Assembly (NCBI GenBank): GCA_038205115.1
Contig: JBBRCE010000024.1
Coordinates: 1-64,000, forward strand
DNA length: 64,000 nt
Direction of reading: 5' to 3'
Origin: JBBRCE01 sp038205115
GTDB taxonomy: Bacteria > Planctomycetota > Planctomycetia > Pirellulales > JBBRCE01
Positions within the stretch are counted from its first letter, which is position 1, and every line of letters begins with the position of its first letter. Position numbers and translations under genes: made by a program. This document shows, piece after piece, positions 37,014 through 45,578 of this stretch. Below the pieces are notes generated by a model that worked only from the letters and a program-made list of their open reading frames with translations, did no database searches and was not told where the DNA came from.

Positions 37014-38181
37014 GACTTTGCTCCTGAGACTCGGTTTCGTCGGGGACGAAGTAGTCTTTCAATTTTTCGAAAAACGATTTGCGGTGCGCGCTGACGTTGG
37101 AATGTTCCAGCTCCGCCAGTTCGCGTAACAATTCTTGTTGCCGGCCACCAACCGACTTGGGCACTTCAATGGTGACTTGCACCAGCAGGTCGCCGGTGCC
37201 GCGGTGGCGCGGATCGGGCATGCCGCGCCCACGCAGCTTGAATACTTCGCCGGGCTGCGTGCCGGCGGGAATTTTGAATTCTTCAGGGCCATCCAACGTG
37301 GGCACGTGAATGGTGGCGCCGAGCGTGGCTTGCGGATAGGTGATCGGCACGCGGCTGATCAGATGTTGACCTTCGCGCTGAAACAACGGATGTTCGGCAA
37401 TTTGGATGATGCAGTAACAATCGCCAGGCGGTCCGCCACTGGGGCTCGGCTCGCCTTCGCCGGTGAGCCGCACGCGCATTTGGTCGTCGACGCCGGCCGG
37501 AATGGCGACCTCGCGCTTGACCCGCTTGGCCGTATAACCGCTGCCGCGGCAATTGCCGCAAGGCGACTTGATCCGCGTGCCGGCGCCTTGGCAAGCGGGG
37601 CAAGTGGTTTGCACGCGGAAGATGCCGGTGCTTTGCACCACTTGGCCTTGGCCGCCGCAGTAATTGCAAGACTCACGCTTGGTGCCGGGCTTGGCGCCGG
37701 AACCTTCGCAAGCTGTGCAGGATTCATGACGATCGAACTCGATAACCTTGGTGACGCCGCGAGCCGCTTCGTGCAATTCGAGCTGGACGTGGCAACTGAC
37801 ATCGCCACCTTTGCGGGTGCGACGGCCACCGCGACGATTTCCGCCGCCGCCACTGCCGCCTGCGCCAAAGATATCGCCGAAAATACCGCCGCCGAACAGA
37901 TCGCCAAAGGCCTCGAAGACATCGCTGACTTCGTTGAAGTGCGGCCCCGCGCCGTTGTCCACGCCGGCATGGCCAAAGCGATCGTAGCGCGAGCGCTTGT
38001 CTTCGTCGCTGAGCACTTCGAACGCCTCGGCCGCTTCTTTGAAGCGCGTAACGGCCTCGTCGTCGCCCGGGTTTTTGTCCGGGTGGAACTTAATGGCCAT
38101 TTTGCGATAGGCGTCGGAAATCTCTTTCTTGGACGCTTCGCGAGCGACGCTGAGCACTTCGTAATAGTCGCGTTTTGCCAT
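36988..38181 (-). CDS. dnaJ: DnaJ (Hsp40) co-chaperone, type I
   Basis: A 397-residue protein. J domain at 1-70 with HPD in KFHPDKNPG, a Gly/Phe-rich region (DLFGGGIFGDIFGAGGSGGGG), then four zinc motifs CTACEGSG, CNYCGGQG, CPACQGAG and CGNCRGSG, and the C-terminal substrate-binding and dimer domains. It stimulates DnaK ATPase. The start codon ATG has no Shine-Dalgarno sequence: the 40 bases upstream on the coding strand are C-rich with four CCCC runs. grpE overlaps its 3' end by 26 bp. The groEL terminator precedes the gene, so it may have its own promoter. Confidence 0.96.
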   Translation of the reverse strand: MAKRDYYEVLSVAREASKKEISDAYRKMAIKFHPDKNPGDDEAVTRFKEAAEAFEVLSDEDKRSRYDRFGHAGVDNGAGPHFNEVSDVFEAFGDLFGGGIFGDIFGAGGSGGGGNRRGGRRTRKGGDVSCHVQLELHEAARGVTKVIEFDRHESCTACEGSGAKPGTKRESCNYCGGQGQVVQSTGIFRVQTTCPACQGAGTRIKSPCGNCRGSGYTAKRVKREVAIPAGVDDQMRVRLTGEGEPSPSGGPPGDCYCIIQIAEHPLFQREGQHLISRVPITYPQATLGATIHVPTLDGPEEFKIPAGTQPGEVFKLRGRGMPDPRHRGTGDLLVQVTIEVPKSVGGRQQELLRELAELEHSNVSAHRKSFFEKLKDYFVPDETESQEQSHDRTKQQE

Positions 38182-38183
38182 TA

Positions 38184-38396
38184 GGGGAAGAGGTCAGGGG
38201 TCGGGGATCTGGGGTCAGAGTGTTTTCGAGGACGCAGGGTGAAATTGAAGATGGAGGGTGGGGTGAAAGAGAAAATCTGCAAAACGGGCCGCCTTGCAAT
38301 CTGCAAAGCGGCCCGATCATTTTTCCGAAGCATTGAGACGGGCTCGTTGCGGACAGGCATCAGGACTTCTTTCTGACCCCTGAAACCCCGACCCCT
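38184..38396. repeat. G4 tract and inverted GGGGTCGGGG repeats flanking the dnaJ leader
   Basis: On the plus strand GGGG occurs at 38184, 38197, 38203 and 38211 with loops of 9, 2 and 4 bases, a textbook four-tract G-quadruplex motif that begins two bases before the dnaJ start codon. AGGGGTCGGGG (38196-38206) has an exact inverted copy CCCCGACCCCT at 38386-38396, and tcaggggtc (38194-38202) one at 38375-38383. The segment between holds the groEL terminator. It could be a small decayed element with terminal inverted repeats. Confidence 0.6.
38281..38315 (-). terminator. Intrinsic terminator of the groE operon
   Basis: A strong hairpin: CGGGCCGC at 38285-38292 pairs with GCGGCCCG, and TTGCA with TGCAA inside. 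On the minus strand it is followed by TTTTGCAGATTTTC, a broken U-tract. It lies about 90 bp behind the stop of the second groEL. Confidence 0.75.
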
Positions 38397-38407
38397 AATC
38401 CCACTCT

Positions 38408-40027
38408 CTACCGCACGCTGCCTTCGACGCGATTTCGCGATTTGTCATCTTTGTCGAGCGTGGTCACCAAGGCTTCGGTGGTGAGCATCAGGCCAGCAAT
38501 GCTGGCGGCGTTGCTTAGCGCGCTGCGGACGACCTTGACCGGATCGATGATGCCGGCCTTGATCATGTCTACGTACTCGCCGGCGTTGGCGTCGTAACCG
38601 GTGTTGGTGGGCTTGCGGCTGACTTCGTCGGCCACCACCGAACCGTCAATGCCGCAGTTGTCGGCAATCTGACGCATCGGCGCGGAAAGCGAATGCAACA
38701 CGATATCGACGCCGATCTTTTCGTCGCCTTTGGCCGAGCTGCGAACCTTTTCCACGGCTTCCTTGCAACGTAGCAATGCCACGCCACCGCCGGGCAAAAT
38801 GCCTTCTTCAACCGCGGCGCGAGTGGCATGCAACGCGTCTTCCACGCGAGCCTTTTTCTGCTTCATTTCCGCTTCTGAACCGGCACCGACCGAAACAATG
38901 GCCACGCCGCCGGTCATCTTGGCCAGACGTTCTTGATATTTTTCTTTGTCGTAATCGCTCTCAGTGTTTTCGATCTGATTACGAATTTGCTGCACGCGCG
39001 ACTGAATGTCGGCCGGCTTGCCAGCGCCTTGCACGATGGTGGTGTCGTTCTTGTCGACACTGATCTGCTTGGCTCGACCGAGGTGCGAAATTTCCAGGCT
39101 TTCCAGCTTGATGCCCAGGTCTTCGCTGATGAGCGTGCCACCGGTCAAGACGGCGATATCGCCGAGCATGGCCTTGCGTCGATCGCCAAAGCCGGGTGCC
39201 TTGACGGCGCAGATGTTGAGCACGCCGCGGAGCTTGTTGACGACCAGCGCGGTGAGCGCTTCGCCTTCGATATCTTCGGCGATGATCAGCAGTGGGCTGC
39301 CAGTTTGCGCGACGCGTTCCAAGATGGGGACGAGTTCGCGGAGGTTGCTGATTTTTTTCTCGTGAATCAAGATCAGCGCGTTTTCCAGCACGCATTCCAT
39401 TTCGGCCGGGCGATTGATGAAGTACGGCGAAATGAAACCTTTGTCGAACTGCATGCCTTCCACGAATTCCTTGGTGGTTTCGGTGGACTTGCCTTCTTCG
39501 ACCGTGATTACGCCGTCTTTACCGACCTTTTCCATCACGTCGGCCAGCAGGTCGCCGATGGTTTTGTCGTTATTGGCGCTGATGGCGCCAACTTGTGCGA
39601 TTTCGGCCTTGCCAGAAACCGGCTTGGCCATCGAATGCAGGTGCGCAACTGCGGCATCAACCGCTTTTTCGATCCCGCGGCGGACGGCTGTGGGATTGCT
39701 GCCGGCAGCAATCAGGCGCGCGCCTTCTTTGAAGATGGCGCGGGCCAACACGGTGGCCGTGGTGGTGCCGTCGCCAGCGATGTCCGACGTCTTGGAAGCC
39801 ACTTCGTTCACGAGCTTGGCGCCCATGTTTTCAAAGCGATCTTCCAACTCGATTTCCTTGCTGACCGTCACGCCGTCTTTGGTGACGGTTGGGCCGCCAA
39901 ACGACTTGTTGATGATCACATTGCGGCCGGTCGGACCCATCGTCACAGCCACGGCGTTAGCCAACTTCTCGACGCCCTTGAGCATTTTCGCCCGGGCTTG
40001 ATCTTCGAACAGCAATTGCTTTGCCAC
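38408..40027 (-). CDS. groEL: GroEL chaperonin, paralogue without the GGM tail
   Basis: A 539-residue chaperonin with GTG start and AAGGAAAT before it. All core motifs are present: GPTGRNVII, DGVTVSKEIEL, GDGTTTATVLA with the ATPase Asp, and IDPVKVVRSALSNAASIAG. The C-terminus is KDDKSRNRVEGSVR and lacks the Gly-Gly-Met repeats that line the cavity floor in ordinary GroEL. It is the last gene of a groEL-groES-groEL unit, 108 bp behind groES. The two GroELs are clearly different along their length, so the copy is not a recent duplicate. A specialised substrate set is inferred. Confidence 0.94.
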   Translation of the reverse strand: MAKQLLFEDQARAKMLKGVEKLANAVAVTMGPTGRNVIINKSFGGPTVTKDGVTVSKEIELEDRFENMGAKLVNEVASKTSDIAGDGTTTATVLARAIFKEGARLIAAGSNPTAVRRGIEKAVDAAVAHLHSMAKPVSGKAEIAQVGAISANNDKTIGDLLADVMEKVGKDGVITVEEGKSTETTKEFVEGMQFDKGFISPYFINRPAEMECVLENALILIHEKKISNLRELVPILERVAQTGSPLLIIAEDIEGEALTALVVNKLRGVLNICAVKAPGFGDRRKAMLGDIAVLTGGTLISEDLGIKLESLEISHLGRAKQISVDKNDTTIVQGAGKPADIQSRVQQIRNQIENTESDYDKEKYQERLAKMTGGVAIVSVGAGSEAEMKQKKARVEDALHATRAAVEEGILPGGGVALLRCKEAVEKVRSSAKGDEKIGVDIVLHSLSAPMRQIADNCGIDGSVVADEVSRKPTNTGYDANAGEYVDMIKAGIIDPVKVVRSALSNAASIAGLMLTTEALVTTLDKDDKSRNRVEGSVR

Positions 40028-40135
40028 GTGATTATTTCCTTGATGACTGAATGATTGAATGATGTGTCGCGCGCCAAAAGCCAGTGAGCCGAGAGCCCTG
40101 ACCAGCAGAGCAAACGCTTTGGCCAGTTGGCGCGA

Positions 40136-40435
40136 CTAGGCGATGATCTTGGCGAGAATGTCCGATTCGCGAAGAATTTTGATTTCGTGGCCGTCGACGT
40201 CAATGTCGGTGCCGGAGTACTTGCCGTAAATCACCTGGTCGCCAATGGCGATGCCCAGTTCGCCGCGGTTGCCGTTATCCATCAGCTTGCCGGGGCCAAC
40301 GGAAATCACCATGCCGCGTTGCGGCTTTTCCTTGGCGGAGTCGGGCAGCACAATGCCGCCAGCGGTACGCTCTTCCGCTTCGACCGGTTCCACCACCACA
40401 CGATCATCCAACGGACGGAGTCGCAAATTTGCCAT
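40136..40435 (-). CDS. groES: GroES co-chaperonin
   Basis: A 99-residue protein of normal length. Conserved parts: LRPLDDRVVVEPVEAEERTAGG at the start, the mobile loop ending in GIVLPDSAKEKPQRG that binds GroEL, GDQVIYGKYSGT and the ending ILRESDILAKI. It caps the GroEL ring during folding. It lies between two groEL genes, 94 bp behind the first; a hairpin at 40503-40527 sits in that gap. One cap would therefore serve both paralogues, unless another groES exists. Confidence 0.96.
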   Translation of the reverse strand: MANLRLRPLDDRVVVEPVEAEERTAGGIVLPDSAKEKPQRGMVISVGPGKLMDNGNRGELGIAIGDQVIYGKYSGTDIDVDGHEIKILRESDILAKIIA

Positions 40436-40502
40436 GAGTAAAATCCTTATGAATATTGAGTTTGTGTTTGAATGAAACGCATTGAGCTAACGACGGGCTG
40501 GA

Positions 40503-40527
40503 CGGAATTCTTCAATGTGCAATTCCG
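40503..40527 (-). other. Intercistronic hairpin between groEL and groES
   Basis: CGGAATT (40503-40509) and AATTCCG (40521-40527) pair perfectly around an 11-base loop, three bases behind the stop of the first groEL. There is no T-tract. It may set the mRNA ratio of groEL and groES by processing or partial termination. Confidence 0.5.
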
Positions 40528-40529
40528 GC

Positions 40530-42221
40530 CTACATCATCCCCATGCCGCCCATGCCGCCGCCCATTCCGCCCATGCCACCCATTCCGCCACCGCCCATGC
40601 CGTGGTCGTGGTGGTCGTGATCGCCACCTTCTTCTTTTTCGCTGGGAATTTCGCAAATCAGCGATTCGGTGGTGAGTAGCAGCGAGGCGACGCTGGCCGC
40701 GTTTTGCAATGCCGTACGAACAACCTTGGCCGGATCGATGACGCCGGCTGCAACCAAGTCGCAGTAGCTGTCTTTGTCGGCGTCGTAACCGTCGTACTTG
40801 CCCTTCAACTGGCGAACGCGGTTGACCACCACGGCACCGTCGAGACCGGCGTTTTGCGCGATGCAACGCAGCGGATTGTCGAGCACGTTCTTAATGATCG
40901 TGGCACCATGCGCTTCGTCGCCGGTGAGTCCCAGCTTCTCGAGCGCCTTTTCGCAACGAATCAGAGCCACGCCGCCGCCGGGCACAATGCCTTCTTCCAA
41001 GGCCGCGTGAGTGGCCGCTTTGGCGTCTTCCAGCAGGGCTTTGCGTTCTTTCATTTCGGTTTCGGTGGCTGCGCCGCAGTTGATCTGGGCCACGCCGCCG
41101 GCCAACTTAGCCAAACGCTCTTGCAGTTTTTCTTTGTCGTATTCGCTATCGGTATGTTCGATCTCGCGGCGAATCTGCTCGGCGCGGCCTTCGATAGCTT
41201 CCTTCTTGCCGGCACCGCTGACAACCGTGGTGTTCTCGGCGCTGATGATCAGCTTTTTGGCCCTGCCAAGATCGGTGATTTTCACGGCGTCGAGATTGAT
41301 GCCCAGATCCTTGAAGATTGCAGTGCCACCGGTCAGCACGGCCAGGTCTTCGAGAATGGCTTTGCGACGATCGCCGTAGCCAGGTGCCTTGACGGCACAG
41401 ACGTTGAGGATGCCGCGCATCTTGTTGACCACCAGGGTGGCCAGCGCTTCGCCTTCGACATCTTCAGCAATGATCAGCAGCGGCTTGCCCGACTTGCTGA
41501 CGGCTTCCAGCAGCGGCACGAGATTCTTGGCGCTGGTGATTTTGTCTTCGAAGATCAAGATTTGCGCGTTTTCCATCTCGACGCTTTGGGCGTCTTGATT
41601 GGTGACGAAGTGCGGCGACAGATAACCGCGGTCGAACTGCATGCCTTCGACAACTTCGACCGTAGTTTCAGCTTGGCGGCCTTCTTCAACAGTGATCACG
41701 CCATCTTTACCAACCTTGAGGAAGGCTTCGGCCAGTACCGCGCCAATCGTGGGATCGTTGTTGCCGGCGATGGTGGCGACCTGTTGGATTTCTTTCTTGT
41801 TCTTTTCGTTGATGGGCGTGGCCATTTTCAAGATGGCTTGCGAGACGGCTTCGGTGGCCTTGGCGATGCCGCGCGAGAGCGCCATGGGATCGGCACCGGC
41901 GGCAATCATCTTCAAACCCTCTTTGAAGATCGCTTCGGCCAAGATCGTCGCCGTGGTAGTGCCATCGCCTGCGACGGTGTTCGTCTTGCTGGCAGCTTCT
42001 TTAACGAGCTGCGCACCCAAATTTTCGAACGGGTCGTCCAATTCGATGTCTTCGGCCACGGTCACGCCGTCTTTGGTCACCTTGGGCGAACCCCAACCTT
42101 TGTCGAGCACCGCGTTGCGACCGCGTGGGCCGAGCGTGCTGCGAACTGCTTTTGCCAATTTTGCCACGCCGTTTGCCAGCGGCTGCCGTGCTTCGTCGTC
42201 GAACACCATCTGTTTTGCCAC
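40530..42221 (-). CDS. groEL: GroEL chaperonin, paralogue with His-rich and GGM tail
   Basis: A 563-residue chaperonin with GTG start and AGGAGAA 9-15 bases upstream. Core motifs include GPRGRNAVLD, DGVTVAEDIELDD and GDGTTTATILA. The last 30 residues begin with His/Asp repeats (DHDHHDHG) and go on as Gly-Gly-Met repeats. The GGM tail is typical of the housekeeping GroEL; the His stretch before it is known in some bacterial GroEL1 proteins and binds nickel there. It is the first gene of the groE unit and follows a 384-bp gap that should hold the promoter. Confidence 0.95.
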   Translation of the reverse strand: MAKQMVFDDEARQPLANGVAKLAKAVRSTLGPRGRNAVLDKGWGSPKVTKDGVTVAEDIELDDPFENLGAQLVKEAASKTNTVAGDGTTTATILAEAIFKEGLKMIAAGADPMALSRGIAKATEAVSQAILKMATPINEKNKKEIQQVATIAGNNDPTIGAVLAEAFLKVGKDGVITVEEGRQAETTVEVVEGMQFDRGYLSPHFVTNQDAQSVEMENAQILIFEDKITSAKNLVPLLEAVSKSGKPLLIIAEDVEGEALATLVVNKMRGILNVCAVKAPGYGDRRKAILEDLAVLTGGTAIFKDLGINLDAVKITDLGRAKKLIISAENTTVVSGAGKKEAIEGRAEQIRREIEHTDSEYDKEKLQERLAKLAGGVAQINCGAATETEMKERKALLEDAKAATHAALEEGIVPGGGVALIRCEKALEKLGLTGDEAHGATIIKNVLDNPLRCIAQNAGLDGAVVVNRVRQLKGKYDGYDADKDSYCDLVAAGVIDPAKVVRTALQNAASVASLLLTTESLICEIPSEKEEGGDHDHHDHGMGGGGMGGMGGMGGGMGGMGMM

Positions 42222-42605
42222 AGCCGTTTTCTCCTGCGAATGAACTAGCGGTAAATCACAACTTTACAAAAAGCCGCCTTGGATGCTGCCCGATCGACAT
42301 TTGGCCGACCCGTGAGCGCCCAAAATGGCAGTATGATCTGGGAATTCAGTCCCGGATAAGCAATCGCCGTGCCGGGCAACAGCGATCAAACGTAAGCTAC
42401 GGATTTGCAATAACTTGCGACTGCCTTGGCCGGCAGGAGCCAGGTCTGCTTCTTACAATCCCGGGATGCCAATTTGGCAGCGGTGGCGCTAAAGGCGCAC
42501 GTTGACGATCCGCATACGAGGTGACGAACGACTACGGAGGATTTCTGGCAGAAATTCGCTGACGCGTTCAAAACTCAGCGCGCTACTACCGGGCGACGCC
42601 CCATC
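42222..42605. other. groE upstream region
   Basis: No gene is seen. I looked for a CIRCE element (TTAGCACTC-N9-GAGTGCTAA) and found none, so HrcA control by that site is not supported. No convincing -35/-10 pair stands out on the minus strand. A small palindromic stretch CTGGGAATTCAGTCCCGG lies at about 42339-42356. Confidence 0.45.
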
Positions 42606-43169
42606 TCAATTACGTGCGGAGCGCGAGGTACCGCAGGCTTTGGCGACCGAGCAGCCGGCGCCACATGAAGAACAGCCGCTACCGGATGCGGCTTCGGTGC
42701 CACAATCGGGCCCGCAGCCGGCAACCAACGTGTCGGCGAATTTCCGCAACTGCGCTTGCGATTCGTAGACTTCAGCCAGTTCGGCCGTGACCGCTTCGAG
42801 TTCCGGCGTGACATCACCGAGAAAATAGAAATAGATTTGGCGACCGTCAAAGGTGTGTTCGGCATCTAGCAGCACCGCGCCAGGTTGCAGCGTGGCCATG
42901 CGATCGACGCAAGCGGCCAGCGCGGCCTGCTTATTTTTTTGCAGCCGAGTTTCCAGCAGATCATCGGCGGTTGTCATGCCGCGGAGGATGGAGCCGTCGC
43001 TATTGCCGATTTTTTCTGAACCGGCGGGCGCCAGAATTTCGCCGACTTCCAAACCGCGCCCCGTGCGAACGACGACGCGCGCGCCTCGCGGATATTCCAC
43101 GGCGTCAACGGCCGTGAACCGGCCGACATGCCCCATCAACCCGACTCGAACCAAGTGCTGCCGCGACAT
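42606..43169 (-). CDS. PSP1-domain protein with Cys-rich tail
   Basis: A 187-residue protein starting at ATG giving MSRQHLVRVG. The PSP1 domain (YaaT/RicT family) covers residues about 5-150: VGRFTAVDAVEYPRGARVVVRTGRGLEVGEIL, DAEHTFDGRQIYFYFLGD. The tail after 155 has six Cys in CGPDC, CSSCGAGC and KACG. RicT of Bacillus is part of a complex with Fe-S clusters that controls mRNA processing, so metal binding by this tail is plausible but unproved. It lies ahead of the groE unit on the same strand, 384 bp away. Confidence 0.8.
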   Translation of the reverse strand: MSRQHLVRVGLMGHVGRFTAVDAVEYPRGARVVVRTGRGLEVGEILAPAGSEKIGNSDGSILRGMTTADDLLETRLQKNKQAALAACVDRMATLQPGAVLLDAEHTFDGRQIYFYFLGDVTPELEAVTAELAEVYESQAQLRKFADTLVAGCGPDCGTEAASGSGCSSCGAGCSVAKACGTSRSARN

Positions 43170-43376
43170 GAAAATCCCGTGGAACCAAACGGAAATGCCA
43201 AGACGTTCATTGACCAACTCCATTGTCATTCAAGCGGACGACCATGCCAAGGCGAAATAGCGCTCTTTGCCATTTGCGGTTTGCCGGGCACAATATGCGT
43301 TTGCCGCCTGCTTCGACAGCGCGGCTCGCCGACGTTGGCTTAAATGGTTTTGATCTGCAGGTTTGAGAGGTTCGAC

Positions 43377-45305
43377 ATGAGCACTGCCCCGATGATGGTT
43401 CCGCCAGCGGACGTTCGAAGCGTAAAATCTGGCCACTGGAAGATTTTGGCCGTACTGCTGGTTTTGCTGTGCCTGACAAAATTCCTGCCGATGCTGGTTG
43501 GCGAACCTACAATTTTCGTTTTCATGACGGCGATGTGGGGACCGCTGCTCGCTGGCGTGGGCGTCATCTTGTGGTGGATGCTGCTCAGTGGAGCGCCTTG
43601 GCGGCAACGCTGCGCCGGCTTGGTAAGCATTTTGGTACTGTTGGTCAGCTTTTATTTGCTGTCCGATAAATCGATGCAGGGCATGTTCTACAGCTTTCTT
43701 ACATTTGCGTTTGGAATGATGGCGTTTACCGCAGCCATGTTCATCTTCACACTTGCGCAAGTGCGCTGGCGACTGGCTGGGGCGTTGCTAGCGATGGCCG
43801 CCGTATGCACGTATTTTGCGTTGCTGCGGAACGAGGGCGTCACGGGTCAATTCGATGTCCGGCTGGTTTGGCGCTGGACACCCACTGCGGAGCACAGTTA
43901 TCTGGCGGCGATGCAAAAGCGCGGCAGCCACGAGCAGCCGGAAATCGTGCAGGTTCCGCTGGGCGAAGTGACTTGGTCTGGGTTCCGCGGCGCGAATCGC
44001 GATGCCGTGATCCACAATTTGACGCTCGACGCCGATTGGGCAAAACATCCGCCCAAGCAAGTTTGGAGTCGCGATGTCGGGCCCGGTTGGTCGTCGTTTG
44101 CGGTGGCCGGTTCGCGATTGTTCACGCAAGAACAACGGGGCGACGATGAATTTGTGGTCTGCTGGAATGCCGACACCGGCGCGCAATTGTGGGAAAATAA
44201 GTCCACGGATCAACGATTTGAAGATTCCATTGCCGGCGCAGGACCACGCGCCACGCCGACGTTGTCCGGCGGCAAACTCTACACGCTTGGCGCCCGCGGG
44301 ACGTTGCAATGCATCGATCCCTTGAATGGCGTGACAATTTGGAAACGCAGTTTGCTGGACGATGCAGATCGCACGTTGCCGATGTGGGGTTTTTCGGCCT
44401 CGCCGCTGGTGATTGGCGACGCGGTGATTGTACATGCCGGCGCGAAGAAAGCGGCAAAGGGCGAACCGGACAAGGGCGAAACGGACAAGGGCGAAAAGAG
44501 CGAGGGCAAGCCCGCAGAAAACATCGCGGAAAAAAAATCGGCCGATGGCCCTGCCTTCACGCTCACCGACGGTGGCAAAGCGAAACCTGGGCTGTTGCTG
44601 GCCTATGATCGCACCACCGGCAAGCCGCTGTGGAATCTGCCCTCGGGTGGACACACCTATAGCTCGCCGCAGGTGGCAAACATTGCCGGCATCGATCGCG
44701 TGCTGATGCTCACCGACCAGGGCTTGGATGCCATTGATCCCGCGGACGGCAAGTTGCTGGCCAATTACGAATGGCCGTCGTCAATCAACTATCGCGTCGT
44801 GCAGCCCTTGGTGGTTGGTCATTCGGTACTTGTCGGCACGCCCATGGACCAAGGCACGAGGCGTCTGGAAATCACGGGCGGAGAAAGCGCAACGCAACCC
44901 ATTCAGTTCAAAGCTGGCTGGTCGTCCACCGAATTCCATCCCTCGTTCAACGACTTCGTACAGCACCAGGGATTTCTGTACGGCTTTGACAATAACATCC
45001 TGACGTGCGTCGATCTGCGAGACGGCACGCGTCAGTGGCGAAAGCGCGGTTACGGCAACGGCCAACTGCTGCTGCTAGCAGATAGCAATCAACTGCTGGT
45101 GCTGAGCGAGAAAGGGCAGATCGCGCTGCTCGCTGCCCAATCGCAAGAGCCGGCCGAGTTGGGTCATGCCAGCGTGCTGGAAGGCAAAACCTGGAATCAT
45201 CCGGTGCTGGTCGGCGCGCGGCTGTACGTCCGCAACGATCAACACGCGGCCGCCTTCGATCTGCCGCTGGCGCCGCAAGCAGACGCTTTGCAAGCTGCCA
45301 AGTAA
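43377..45305 (+). CDS. Membrane-anchored PQQ-type beta-propeller protein
   Basis: A 642-residue protein starting at ATG giving MSTAPMMVPP with GAGAGG upstream. Residues about 20-140 contain four or five TM helices, then the propeller begins with the typical W-x-x-FRGANRDAV phrase and goes on with blades such as CWNADTGAQLWENK, CIDPLNGVTIWKR and YDRTTGKPLWNL. The propeller would face the periplasm. A Lys/Glu/Gly-rich repeat (KGEPDKGETDKGEKSEGK) interrupts a blade at about 365-385 and is likely a surface loop. It is divergent from the PSP1 gene. Function unknown. Confidence 0.8.
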   Translation: MSTAPMMVPPADVRSVKSGHWKILAVLLVLLCLTKFLPMLVGEPTIFVFMTAMWGPLLAGVGVILWWMLLSGAPWRQRCAGLVSILVLLVSFYLLSDKSMQGMFYSFLTFAFGMMAFTAAMFIFTLAQVRWRLAGALLAMAAVCTYFALLRNEGVTGQFDVRLVWRWTPTAEHSYLAAMQKRGSHEQPEIVQVPLGEVTWSGFRGANRDAVIHNLTLDADWAKHPPKQVWSRDVGPGWSSFAVAGSRLFTQEQRGDDEFVVCWNADTGAQLWENKSTDQRFEDSIAGAGPRATPTLSGGKLYTLGARGTLQCIDPLNGVTIWKRSLLDDADRTLPMWGFSASPLVIGDAVIVHAGAKKAAKGEPDKGETDKGEKSEGKPAENIAEKKSADGPAFTLTDGGKAKPGLLLAYDRTTGKPLWNLPSGGHTYSSPQVANIAGIDRVLMLTDQGLDAIDPADGKLLANYEWPSSINYRVVQPLVVGHSVLVGTPMDQGTRRLEITGGESATQPIQFKAGWSSTEFHPSFNDFVQHQGFLYGFDNNILTCVDLRDGTRQWRKRGYGNGQLLLLADSNQLLVLSEKGQIALLAAQSQEPAELGHASVLEGKTWNHPVLVGARLYVRNDQHAAAFDLPLAPQADALQAAK

Positions 45306-45486
45306 CGTCGGGTGAGATTGCGACCTTGATCGCACCGCGCACAATCAAATGCCAGCGGAAGCGGCGTGTCCGCGCGGCTCCGCTCAGTCAACTCCGCTCA
45401 GCATCTGCGCAAGCTGCGGCGAATTTGCGGCCGGCATCCTCGGCATTACCGGCAAACTTCGACAGATTTGGCGGAATCCTTGGAAC

Positions 45487-45507
45487 GTTCGGCAAAAACT
45501 GCCGAAC
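45487..45507. repeat. Perfect 8-bp palindrome upstream of the BBP7 gene
   Basis: GTTCGGCA-AAAAC-TGCCGAAC, 72 bp ahead of the GTG start. The repeat could be an operator for a dimeric regulator or a hairpin in the leader. No matching copy was noticed elsewhere in the window. Confidence 0.5.
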
Positions 45508-45578
45508 TGATACAAGGAGCCCAGGCCCATCTTCAAGCATATCTGGTAACGCGGCGTTCGCCGCCGAGGGGGAAAATC

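Noticed and set aside
40704..42248. 514-codon plus-strand frame opposite groEL
   Set aside because: A known effect of GC-rich codon choice; groEL is certain.
42222..42605. CIRCE operator upstream of groEL
   Set aside because: I searched by eye for TTAGCACTC and its partner and found neither, also with one or two changes.
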